DNA from: Bacteroidales bacterium
Lineage (GTDB): Bacteria > Bacteroidota > Bacteroidia > Bacteroidales > UBA932
Assembly: GCA_016291185.1 (NCBI GenBank)
Contig: JAEFAI010000024.1
Coordinates: forward strand, 1-38,508
Direction of reading: 5' to 3'
Length of the DNA stretch: 38,508 nucleotides
Shown here: in pieces, positions 25,328 through 32,022 of the stretch
Layout of the letters: each line of letters begins with the position of its first letter
How positions within the stretch are numbered: the first letter of the stretch is position 1
Translations under genes and position numbers: made by a program
The notes under the pieces: generated by a model
What the model saw: the letters and a program-made list of their open reading frames with translations, nothing else
Told to the model about the DNA's origin: nothing
Databases searched by the model: none

Positions 25328-25362
25328 AAGCCCCGTACACAAAACGGGGCTTATTTGTGTAC
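25328..25362. repeat. REP-like palindrome B overlapping the transposase stop codon
   Basis: GTACACAAA (25335-25343) and TTTGTGTAC (25354-25362) form the same palindrome as copy A. A second hairpin, AAGCCCCG/CGGGGCTT (25328-25335 and 25345-25352), overlaps it, so the two folds exclude each other. The right arm, read on the minus strand, encodes the last codons GTA CAC AAA TAA of the transposase. Confidence 0.75.
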
Positions 25363-26307
25363 AGACTCCGCCTCGGGAAAGAGTTCAGCGACTTTCGACG
25401 GCGATAGTTTCAACATTCTCTGAATCTGCTTGTTGGATGCGTTGTAGTCAAAGTGCATCCTCCGGGCCAGATTTTCCTTATCTTTGGCTGGCAATAAAAT
25501 CGGCGTACTGATGCCGTAATCTTTCGTACTTATTGCGCAGATTGCTCCGTACAGTTCGTCGTCCGTCAGGAAGATCTTTTCGCTGAGGCGATTAGCTACT
25601 TCTGAATGGGCTTCGTGGTCCCGGCTCAGGCGGCGGAAATACTGCTGGGCATTCCGAAAGAACCCTTCCGCCTCATCGATGACACAGAAGCTGGGCGGGT
25701 AAAGGAGCATTCCGGCCGGTGCCTCGCGGCCGGGACGGAAACCCTTCCAAACCAAATATGCGTCTGGAAGGGTTAGATCCCGGCTGCGACACAGGCTCCG
25801 CTGGTCGCGCTTGGTTAAAGATGAGAACGGACAGACTGGAAGCATCTTTCCCATCGGATTGAAGAAAAATACCCCGGCACTCCACCAATAGGAGAAGGGC
25901 GTGCAATCTGGAGAAACGACATAACCGTTTCGGTTAACATAAATGATCTCGTTGCGAAGAGCGCGCAAGTCCGGTATCTCGAACAACTCCGCTTCGAATC
26001 GCTCCATCCTGCAAAACCTTTTCTCGCCGCTGAGATACCGCCTCAGGCGTTCTTTGAAATGGGCAAAGAACCCACGAATATCTTTCTCTGAGCCGGCCAG
26101 GACAACGTGTATGTGATTGCTCATCAAGGTGAATGTCAGTACCCGGCAGCGCGGAAAGGCTGCGCAGCATAACCCTAACAGTGTCATCCCAAACATGAAA
26201 TCTTGCGGCTGGGTGAAGATGGTATCCATCATTTCCCCATCCGTATAGAGATGCCAGTACGGGCCGCCCCGGGCAAAGGCGGCCTCGCACACGGACTCCG
26301 GATTCAT
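25351..26307 (-). CDS. REP-associated tyrosine transposase (RAYT, IS200-like Y1 family)
   Basis: The 318-residue protein has the Y1 transposase core. The metal-binding HUH motif is NHIHVVL (His65 and His67), preceded by VLTFTLMS. The nucleophile is probably Tyr123 in EIIYVNRNGYVVSP, followed by PFSYWWSAG, the RAYT version of YxxxNPxxAxxxxxPxxYxWSS. The C-terminal third (LFLTDDEL-like region, NLARRMHFDYNASNKQIQRMLKLSPSKVAELFP) looks like an added helix-turn-helix. Such enzymes nick single-stranded REP hairpins. ATG 26305-26307 overlaps the stop of the upstream gene (ATGA). GTACACAAA palindromes lie at both ends of the two-gene cassette. The gene looks less GC-rich than its neighbours, suggesting acquisition. 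Confidence 0.88.
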   Translation of the reverse strand: MNPESVCEAAFARGGPYWHLYTDGEMMDTIFTQPQDFMFGMTLLGLCCAAFPRCRVLTFTLMSNHIHVVLAGSEKDIRGFFAHFKERLRRYLSGEKRFCRMERFEAELFEIPDLRALRNEIIYVNRNGYVVSPDCTPFSYWWSAGVFFFNPMGKMLPVCPFSSLTKRDQRSLCRSRDLTLPDAYLVWKGFRPGREAPAGMLLYPPSFCVIDEAEGFFRNAQQYFRRLSRDHEAHSEVANRLSEKIFLTDDELYGAICAISTKDYGISTPILLPAKDKENLARRMHFDYNASNKQIQRMLKLSPSKVAELFPEAESVHK

Positions 26308-26891
26308 CGGGCGGGTCCTCCCGGCCTTCTGGAATGTCCTGCCTCGGCGCCCAGGTTGATTCCTAGTCGCTCCAGACGGAGCTTGATGGCATTGACGTTG
26401 CGCCCGAACGGCTCGGAGAACTGCCGCCAGTTCACGCTCCGGCCGCCTTCCGTCGCTTGCCGGTAACTCGCGAGCAGCGCCTGGTCCTGGTCGTCGGTCC
26501 ACTTCGTGAAAGCTTTCGGGTAGCGCAGACGGAGCTCCTCGGCCTGCAGCTTGCCGAGATTCAGGAAGTCGCGCAGGTAAAGACATTTGTCCTTGTCGGC
26601 GCCGCCGCCCAGCCAATCCGCCAGGTCGCCGGCGGCGGCATGATGCTGGATCTGCCGCAAGGCAAAAGCCGACAGCCCGCCGACAGGCATGGCGGGAACA
26701 GGGGCGCTCCCGGCCTGGCTATCGCCGGCAGCTTCTTCCGGAGTGTTGAGGATACGGCCAATCTCGAGGAAGGCCTCGTACATAAGATCATCCAGCGCGC
26801 CATGCGCCAGGGAACGGTGTTCATCCAGGACTTCCCGGATGCGGGCCTCCCGCGTGGACGGGGAGGCGGCGGGTTTTTCAATAGTTTCCAT
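26304..26891 (-). CDS. Myb/SANT-like DNA-binding protein, partner of the RAYT
   Basis: The 195-residue protein has no family I can name with certainty. The N-terminus is polar and helical (STREARIREVLDEHRSLAHGALDDLMYEAFLEIGRIL). A Gly/Ala/Pro-rich linker follows, then a helical part (LRQIQHHAAAGDLADWLGG). The C-terminus near 130-180 carries a Myb/SANT-like pattern: FTKWTDDQDQALLASYRQ, then VNWRQFSEPFGRNVNAIKLRLERLGI. Its stop overlaps the transposase ATG (ATGA), so the two are co-translated. It may bind the repeat ends or regulate the transposase; that is inference. It is GC-rich, like the host and unlike the transposase. Confidence 0.7.
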   Translation of the reverse strand: METIEKPAASPSTREARIREVLDEHRSLAHGALDDLMYEAFLEIGRILNTPEEAAGDSQAGSAPVPAMPVGGLSAFALRQIQHHAAAGDLADWLGGGADKDKCLYLRDFLNLGKLQAEELRLRYPKAFTKWTDDQDQALLASYRQATEGGRSVNWRQFSEPFGRNVNAIKLRLERLGINLGAEAGHSRRPGGPAR

Positions 26892-26937
26892 TTTTGAAAC
26901 CTTTATAAGTTAAACAAAGGCCTCACTCCTAATACAA

Positions 26938-26975
26938 GGATAGGGATTTTTTTCGGAAGAAAAAAATCCCTATCC
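26938..26975. repeat. Perfect 17-bp inverted repeat with GGAA loop
   Basis: GGATAGGGATTTTTTTC (26938-26954) and its exact complement (26959-26975) flank GGAA. It lies between the HD gene and the RAYT cassette. It has no clear T-run after the stem on either strand, but each arm holds a seven-base T or A run. It could end the HD-gene transcript or be a mobile-element end. Confidence 0.75.
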
Positions 26976-26988
26976 AAGAAAATGGTGT

Positions 26989-27020
26989 CCGTACACAAAA
27001 AAGGGGTAAAATGTGGACGG
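26989..27020. repeat. REP-like palindrome C, degenerate copy at the far side of the cassette
   Basis: CCGTACACA (26989-26997) faces TGTGGACGG (27012-27020): CCGT/ACGG and CACA/TGTG pair around one mismatch. It shares CCGTACACAAAA with copy A. It lies 5 nt from the stop of the HD-domain gene. Confidence 0.6.
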
Positions 27021-27024
27021 CTTC

Positions 27025-27654
27025 CTATTTCTCCCCCCGCTCGGCCTCGAAGAGGATGTCGAACAGCGCCCGGAGGCGGGGCTCGTCGGCGATGAGGCGG
27101 CGGAGCTCGGCGAGGCGCGCGGCGTTGGGGGATTCGGGGATCCAGAGCTTGAGGTAGCCGCCCTCCGCGTACTTCTCGTGGAGGTGGTCCAGCGTGCGCT
27201 GCCAGTGCTCCTCGCGGCCGAGTTCCGGATAGTGGGCGAAACCGAACTGCACGGTGCGCCGGACGATGGTCTCCGGCTCGATCTGCCGGTCGGCCTCGGC
27301 GATGATGCGCCCGTAGACCGAGCGTGGCTCGTGGTCGAGCGAGGCGCGGTGGTCCTCCGCGGCCTGCGCGATGGTCTCGATCTGCTCGGGAGAGAACCAA
27401 CGGGGCAGGGCGGCGTCGGCGCGGATGATGCGCCCCGAGATCAGGTGGTGCGTGGCGCGGTCCTCGCAGAGGCCCGTGTCGTGGAAGGCCGCGGCGGCGT
27501 AGATCATGCCGCGGTCGGCGGGGTAATACGCCGCGAGCGCCAGGGCGTCGCGGATCACGCGCTCGACGTGCGGGCGCTGGTGCGCCTTGTCGAAGGCGTC
27601 GTAGCGGGGGAGAATCTCCGCCTCCACGTAAGCTTGCAGTTCAGCAGGAATCAT
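27025..27654 (-). CDS. HD-domain phosphohydrolase-like protein
   Basis: The 209-residue cytoplasmic protein has the HD superfamily metal site: His25/His29 in AHQRPHVERVI, the His58-Asp59 pair in AAAAFHDTG, and a downstream Asp in RIIAEADR near 120. This is the arrangement of small metal-dependent phosphohydrolases (nucleotidase or (p)ppGpp-hydrolase relatives). The second half (GRIIRADAALPRWFSPEQIETIAQAAEDHR) fits this. The substrate is unknown. The start ATG 27652-27654 lies 8 nt after a TATCTTCG box (minus strand, 27670-27663), close to the -7 consensus, so it too may be leaderless. It is downstream of the DUF3868-like gene on the same strand, 27 nt away. Confidence 0.85.
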   Translation of the reverse strand: MIPAELQAYVEAEILPRYDAFDKAHQRPHVERVIRDALALAAYYPADRGMIYAAAAFHDTGLCEDRATHHLISGRIIRADAALPRWFSPEQIETIAQAAEDHRASLDHEPRSVYGRIIAEADRQIEPETIVRRTVQFGFAHYPELGREEHWQRTLDHLHEKYAEGGYLKLWIPESPNAARLAELRRLIADEPRLRALFDILFEAERGEK

Positions 27655-27662
27655 ACGGGAGG

Positions 27663-27670
27663 CGAAGATA
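27663..27670 (-). promoter_or_regulatory. -7-like box before the HD-domain gene
   Basis: Read on the minus strand this is TATCTTCG, one base from TAnnTTTG, ending 8 nt before the ATG. Confidence 0.4.
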
Positions 27671-27681
27671 CAAAATAATCT

Positions 27682-29055
27682 TTAACGGTCGATCTCGTCC
27701 AGGATGTCCGCGGCCTGCTTGATGCCGCCGTCGAGAGCCTTCTGGAAATGTGGAATCGCCGCCTTGTAGTGCTCCTGCGAAGCCTCGAACACGCCGCGGG
27801 CGTACTCGGCATCCGCCGATGAGCCCGCCTTGGCGAGCAACGGCTGGGCCGCCGCGTAGTTGCCGGCGGCTATCTCCGCGTTGGCTGCGTTCAGGTTCGC
27901 CACCGGATCGTTCGGGAACTGCGCCACCGCCGCCCGGCAGATCTTGGTGTGGTTCGGCGTGCCCGGCTCGTATTTGCTCGCGGCGGCGCAATACTCCGCC
28001 AGCGTCAGGTTCTCCGGGTGCGTCTCCATGACGGCGAGGACATCCTCCGGCTGCTCATAGCCGCGGATGTCGTAGTCGACGCGGTAGTGCACGCGGCGAA
28101 GCTCGGGCAGGCATTTCTTGCTGATCTTCTTCCACGAAGCGGCATGCTTGCGGCGGATGGCCTGCTCCTTGGCGTCGGGCTTCTGGTCGCTGTCGATGAT
28201 CTCCAGGATTGCATCCTTATCCTTCAGGGAAGAAGCTGCCACGTAGGCGCGCACGCCGTCCCAGTCTTCGGCGACAAAGTCGACCTGGAAGATATCCTCC
28301 GGCAGCTCCAGCTGCTGGGAGACGTAGCTGCGGATGGCGTTGGCACGCGCTTTCGCCAGCTTCTCATTGTTGGCATACCGCCCCTCCGGCGAGGCACCGC
28401 CCTGCATCACGATGCTGCGGATTTTTACGTCCGGCGAGGTGCAAATGGCAGCAATCGACGCGCGAATCTCTTCCAGCATGGCGGCGTTGTCCTTCAGCTT
28501 GGGGTTGAGCTTGCTTTTGCCAGTGGCGAAGATAACGGTCGCTTCGCTGCTCAGGGAGCGGTTCTTGCCCTGCGCGGGTGCGGAAGCATAGCGGTAGACG
28601 GGAACGAAGTTGATCGGGGGACGGTAGAAGACGGCCAGCGAGTCCACGCGCTCCACGCCGCCGTCGCCGCAGCAACCCTCGTAGAGCGTCACGAGCTCCA
28701 GCTTCGAATCATCCATCCAGCCTGCATACGGAACACTGGTCGCGTAATGCAGCGTGGCGGGCAGGTCCTGTTTGCCGTAGACGGCGTCGCCCTCGGTCAC
28801 GCCGAGGCCGGAGAGGAAGTGGTAATGCTTGTCTTTAAGATAGAGGCCGACTGGTTTGAGGTTCAGCGTATCGGCCTCGCCCACGATGCGCGGCATCAGG
28901 GCCAGGGCTTTGATCCCGCGTACGAGCTCAGCGTCGAGTTGGAAATCGGCGGCGACCTCCATCTGCTTGCCGTTGCGGACCAGGGAGGCCTGCTCCGTCT
29001 GCGCCAGGGCTGAAAGCGGGAACAGAAGTACAAGGACTGTGAAAATACGTTTCAT
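27682..29055 (-). CDS. DUF3868/OmpA-like envelope protein with C-terminal TPR repeats
   Basis: The 457-residue protein starts MKRIFTVLVLLFPLSALAQ, a clear Sec signal; an upstream in-frame ATG at 29104-29106 would bury it, so I chose 29055. The next part (KALALMPRIVGEADTLNLKPVGLYLKD) resembles DUF3868, found beside Bacteroidales fimbria genes. Residues about 170-250 look OmpA-like (TVIFATGKSKLNPKLKDNAAMLEEI... GGASPEGRYANNEKLAKARANAI), a peptidoglycan-binding pattern. The C-terminus has TPR-like helices (DPVANLNAANAEIAAGNYAAAQPLLAKAG, EHYKAAIPHFQKALDGG). It may anchor a surface structure to peptidoglycan, but no fimbrillin genes are nearby. Confidence 0.7.
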   Translation of the reverse strand: MKRIFTVLVLLFPLSALAQTEQASLVRNGKQMEVAADFQLDAELVRGIKALALMPRIVGEADTLNLKPVGLYLKDKHYHFLSGLGVTEGDAVYGKQDLPATLHYATSVPYAGWMDDSKLELVTLYEGCCGDGGVERVDSLAVFYRPPINFVPVYRYASAPAQGKNRSLSSEATVIFATGKSKLNPKLKDNAAMLEEIRASIAAICTSPDVKIRSIVMQGGASPEGRYANNEKLAKARANAIRSYVSQQLELPEDIFQVDFVAEDWDGVRAYVAASSLKDKDAILEIIDSDQKPDAKEQAIRRKHAASWKKISKKCLPELRRVHYRVDYDIRGYEQPEDVLAVMETHPENLTLAEYCAAASKYEPGTPNHTKICRAAVAQFPNDPVANLNAANAEIAAGNYAAAQPLLAKAGSSADAEYARGVFEASQEHYKAAIPHFQKALDGGIKQAADILDEIDR

Positions 29056-29166
29056 GAATGAACACGTTTTTAAAATAACTGAGTAATACAAGTTGGAGAA
29101 TAGCAAAAACCGGTATACCAGCTTGCGCTATTGTAAAATATTATATGAATACAGACCTTGTGTGTG

Positions 29167-29174
29167 CAAAAATA
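29167..29174 (-). promoter_or_regulatory. -7 box for the DUF3868-like gene
   Basis: CAAAAATA on the plus strand reads TATTTTTG on the minus strand (TAnnTTTG). The leader would be about 105 nt. Confidence 0.45.
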
Positions 29175-29203
29175 GTAAAAATTATGAATTCAATGCAAAA
29201 ATA

Positions 29204-29235
29204 TTTGCAAAATATGGAGGATAGTGTTATGTTTG
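29204..29235 (+). promoter_or_regulatory. Full Bacteroidota promoter for the coiled-coil lipoprotein operon
   Basis: TTTG (29204-29207), a 20-nt spacer, then TATGTTTG (29228-29235): both elements match consensus at ideal spacing. Transcription would start near 29242, leaving a leader of about 230 nt. Confidence 0.75.
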
Positions 29236-29358
29236 TGTCGGTATCAGCAAGGATATACCTATGACTATTCTACGCCCTGTCCCAATCAATCGGCGCGCCC
29301 TTTCGTCGTTGCCTCTTGTAAATCATCGTGAATCAATGAGTAAAAATTTCGGCTGACT

Positions 29359-29399
29359 GACAGGTGTGGTTCCCGCAATATGCGGGGGCCACACCTGTC
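29359..29399 (+). promoter_or_regulatory. Very stable leader hairpin upstream of the lipoprotein gene
   Basis: GACAGGTGTGG pairs with CCACACCTGTC (11 bp), and inside it CCCGCA pairs with TGCGGG (6 bp) around ATA, with a small internal loop. It lies in the leader 72 nt before ATG 29472. No U-tract follows immediately (GTTCTATTG), so it may be a stability or attenuation element rather than a plain terminator. Confidence 0.65.
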
Positions 29400-29471
29400 G
29401 TTCTATTGTGAATACCAGACCCTGAAATCAATTATTCCTCATCACTTAATTATTAACTAAAACCAAAAGAA

Positions 29472-31142
29472 ATGAAATTTAAAGCACTTTTTGCAGGTGT
29501 CCTGATGGGTGCCATCGCCCTGTCCTCCTGCGTGAAAAATTACGAGTCGCCGGAAGTGACGGCGCTCCGTAACGCCCGCGCTGACGAGATTCGCGCCCTG
29601 GCCGAGTACCATCGCGCCGAAGCCGCCGCTGCTACGACGCTGGCCAACGCCCAGGCCGCCCTCGATCAGGCCCAGGCTGCTTACATCGCCGCTCAGACGC
29701 AGACGGAACAGGCGAACGCCGCTTCCGCCATGGCACAGGCAGAGATTGATCTCCAGCGCGCCCAGTATGCGAAGGAGCTTGCTGAATTGCGGTATCAAAT
29801 TCAGTTGCTGCAGTTGCAGCAGGAGCTGGCGGCCGCTATAGTACAGGGCCAGATTGAAGCCAACGACAACTTACTCGAGGTTCTCGCCCAGTACAATATT
29901 GCCCGTTCCGACCTGGTGGATTTGGTGGCCGAGCTGGAAGATGATGAGTTCATGCTGGCTTTCCTCAAGGAAATTGTAGAATCCGTTGATCCGACGGTCT
30001 ACATTGAGGAGCTGAATAAAAAGGCTCAAGAAAATATCGCTAAGAAAGAGGCGGCGATCGCCCGCGTTCAGAAGGAACTGGATGCCATCAATGCTTACCG
30101 GACCTTTACACCGGATCAGCTGAAGGATAAGGAACTGGCTGCGCGGCTTGCGCTCATTGACGCCAACACTAAATTTGAGCAGGCTACTGAAAATGAAGAC
30201 AAGGCATGGGATGCTTTCGATGAGAGTTGGGATGCAATCATGGAAACAACTGTTTACTACGAGTTATACAACCAACAGGTATCCTGGGTTTCTTCCGAAT
30301 TACGTTCATTCTTAAACAAGTATTCAACCGGTGTTGACTACCAGTACAATACTGAGACTGGCGCCGTTGAATACTATGTTGTTAATAGCGAGAGTAAAAA
30401 AGTTGTTATTTATAATTCGGCCAGCTGGGAATATGCGGATGCGGAGCTTTATCCGGAAGCCAAGGACGGCATCTATGAAGGGGATGTTTCGGCTTGGATC
30501 AATCCTTCCTGGACTTACTTTGCCCCTGGCATTGACGCCGCGAATCTCGAGGCCATGTACAACGAATGGCGCAAGCCGTTGGCGAAGGCAGTCGAAGATG
30601 CCAAGGCAGAGGATCCTGTCGATGAAACCAAGGTAGAAAACGCCCAGAAGGCGCTTGACGCTATCGATGATGACTATGCCAAAGTAACAGCCGTGCTTAC
30701 GGAAATGGCCGCCGTCAAGCCCGCCTTCGATGCCACCGTGAAGAAAGCCGAAGATACCTATCTGGAGTACGTCAAGCGCGAGAAGGCATACTATGACGCC
30801 TGGCAGGTCAAGATTGACGCTCAGGCTGAGTATGACGCCATCCAGAACCTTCTCTATTATGTTGACGAGTACGGCAATCCTGTGCAAGTCGAAGCGAAGA
30901 TTGCGGAGCTTGAAGATGAAATCGAAGACCTGCAAGAGGATATCTTCGAGATCCAGGCGGAACTGATGGAAGACACGATCGATGTCCAGCAGATGGTCCA
31001 GCGGATGAAGGCCCGGATTGCCCGTATGGAAACGGAAGTCGCAGAACTGAAGGACGAGGTCGCGATTCAGCAGAAGGTCGTTGCTGACCTCAAGGCCCAG
31101 CTCGAAGCTATGCTGAACGGCATTAATGGCGGTGCCGCCTAG
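29472..31142 (+). CDS. Long coiled-coil lipoprotein of unknown function
   Basis: The 556-residue protein has lipobox IALSSC (Cys20). A long heptad-rich region rich in Ala, Gln and Glu spans about 30-220 (ANAQAALDQAQAAYIAAQTQ, IQLLQLQQELAAAIVQGQIE). The middle, about 250-390, is aromatic and less helical (YYELYNQQVSWVSSELRSF, GVDYQYNTETGAVEYYVVNS). Helices return to the C-terminus (IAELEDEIEDLQEDIFEIQ, MKARIARMETEVAELKDEV). It would be anchored in a membrane and extend as a rod. I do not recognise the family. The middle part is visibly more AT-rich than the ends. A beta-barrel gene follows after 51 nt with no terminator, so they are likely partners. Confidence 0.8.
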   Translation: MKFKALFAGVLMGAIALSSCVKNYESPEVTALRNARADEIRALAEYHRAEAAAATTLANAQAALDQAQAAYIAAQTQTEQANAASAMAQAEIDLQRAQYAKELAELRYQIQLLQLQQELAAAIVQGQIEANDNLLEVLAQYNIARSDLVDLVAELEDDEFMLAFLKEIVESVDPTVYIEELNKKAQENIAKKEAAIARVQKELDAINAYRTFTPDQLKDKELAARLALIDANTKFEQATENEDKAWDAFDESWDAIMETTVYYELYNQQVSWVSSELRSFLNKYSTGVDYQYNTETGAVEYYVVNSESKKVVIYNSASWEYADAELYPEAKDGIYEGDVSAWINPSWTYFAPGIDAANLEAMYNEWRKPLAKAVEDAKAEDPVDETKVENAQKALDAIDDDYAKVTAVLTEMAAVKPAFDATVKKAEDTYLEYVKREKAYYDAWQVKIDAQAEYDAIQNLLYYVDEYGNPVQVEAKIAELEDEIEDLQEDIFEIQAELMEDTIDVQQMVQRMKARIARMETEVAELKDEVAIQQKVVADLKAQLEAMLNGINGGAA

Positions 31143-31193
31143 TCCAACCTAACCCATCCAATTCAAGTTTAATCCGACAATTCATTCAACAAG

Positions 31194-31943
31194 ATGAATA
31201 TTAAACGTTTAACAACCCTTTTCCTTGCATTGCTCGTCGGCACCAGCCTGCTGGCGCAGGAGCAGGTCGGGCGCGTGAAGCCCGTCCGCTTCAGCGTAGC
31301 CGTGACGGTCGGCGCCAACGGGTATGCGAGCGTCGGGGCCCTGGATGGCAGGGCGGCGCTGCAGGAAATGCCGGAACTGTCCGTCAACTGGATGGACAAG
31401 GCACCTGCGTTCGGCGTGGAAGCCAGCCTGCTGTTCTGCGACAAGTGGAAGCTGGATGTGGGCGGAACCTTCAATTTCTCCTATAACCCCGGCTACCTCG
31501 GTGTCCCGGGCACGGCGGGTGACGACGGCTATGTGATCGGCGACGTGCCCGAATATCGGGCCGTGCCGCAGGATCAGAAAGTCGGCTACCTTGCCTACAT
31601 TGCCTGCAGCTACTACTTCCGGGTGCCCAAGGTTCCTGCGCTGCGTCCCTACCTCGGGATCCGCTTCTCGGGTACCTACGCGCAGAACCAGCAGAAATAC
31701 GACGAACTCGAATCGATGGGCATCTCTGTCGGCGAGACCTTCCAGCTCGGAGCATCGGTCATCGCAGGCATTGATTACTATCTGACGCCCAATTTCTATA
31801 TTGGCGGTGGAATCGATCTGGCCCGCTACATCTATGGCGTGGCGCAGTACCGCCCGCAGGAGGGCCTGCCTCTCCTGGCCGGTGATACCCACAACATCGG
31901 CGCCTTCGGCGCGCCGCGGCTGAAGATCGGATTCCTGTTCTAA
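31194..31943 (+). CDS. Small outer membrane beta-barrel protein
   Basis: The 249-residue protein has a signal peptide (MNIKRLTTLFLALLVGTSLLAQ). Alternating amphipathic strands follow (RFSVAVTVGANGYASVG, FGVEASLLFCDKWKLDVGGTFNFSY, LAYIACSYYFRV, LRPYLGIRFSGTYAQN, FQLGASVIAGIDYYLTPNFYIGGGIDLARY), ending in LKIGFLF with the C-terminal Phe typical of outer membrane proteins. The pattern fits an 8- to 10-stranded barrel of the outer membrane protein beta-barrel (OMP_b-brl) type. It is the second gene after the coiled-coil lipoprotein and precedes a strong terminator. It may form the outer membrane end of a complex with that lipoprotein (inference). Confidence 0.82.
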   Translation: MNIKRLTTLFLALLVGTSLLAQEQVGRVKPVRFSVAVTVGANGYASVGALDGRAALQEMPELSVNWMDKAPAFGVEASLLFCDKWKLDVGGTFNFSYNPGYLGVPGTAGDDGYVIGDVPEYRAVPQDQKVGYLAYIACSYYFRVPKVPALRPYLGIRFSGTYAQNQQKYDELESMGISVGETFQLGASVIAGIDYYLTPNFYIGGGIDLARYIYGVAQYRPQEGLPLLAGDTHNIGAFGAPRLKIGFLF

Positions 31944-31964
31944 CAGTTGGTTTTATGGTTAATT

Positions 31965-31997
31965 GGGAGGGGACCTCACGGGGTTCCCTCCCTTTTT
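31965..31997 (+). terminator. Terminator of the coiled-coil lipoprotein/barrel operon
   Basis: GGGAGGGGACC (31965-31975) pairs with GGGTTCCCTCCC (31981-31992) with a small bulge, followed by TTTTT. It lies 22 nt after the barrel gene. Confidence 0.88.
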
Positions 31998-32010
31998 GCG
32001 TTTTTTTTCG

Positions 32011-32018
32011 CATCTTTG
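32011..32018 (+). promoter_or_regulatory. -7-like box abutting the TapB-like gene
   Basis: CATCTTTG (one mismatch to TAnnTTTG) ends 4 nt before ATG 32023, again implying a leaderless or near-leaderless transcript. Confidence 0.4.
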
Positions 32019-32022
32019 CAGT

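Larger units (their letters stand above)
29056..29471. other. 416-nt divergent intergenic region
   Basis: The region separates the minus-strand DUF3868-like gene from the plus-strand coiled-coil lipoprotein gene. It holds a promoter in each direction, a leader of about 230 nt for the plus gene, a very strong hairpin (29359-29399), and a possible six-codon ORF (29336-29356, MSKNFG). No other gene is visible. Confidence 0.65.

Noticed and set aside
25283..25362. Possible CRISPR array from the repeated GTACACAAA units
   Set aside because: Only two palindromic copies with unequal spacing and no cas genes; they fit REP elements next to a RAYT.
26308..26616. N-terminal extension of the transposase by about 100 residues
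   Set aside because: The extension overlaps the Myb/SANT-like gene in another frame and has Arg/Pro-rich shadow composition; the ATGA overlap at 26304-26307 gives a natural start.
31963..32022. Longer start for the TapB-like protein
   Set aside because: It would place the start codon inside the preceding terminator and hide the signal peptide.
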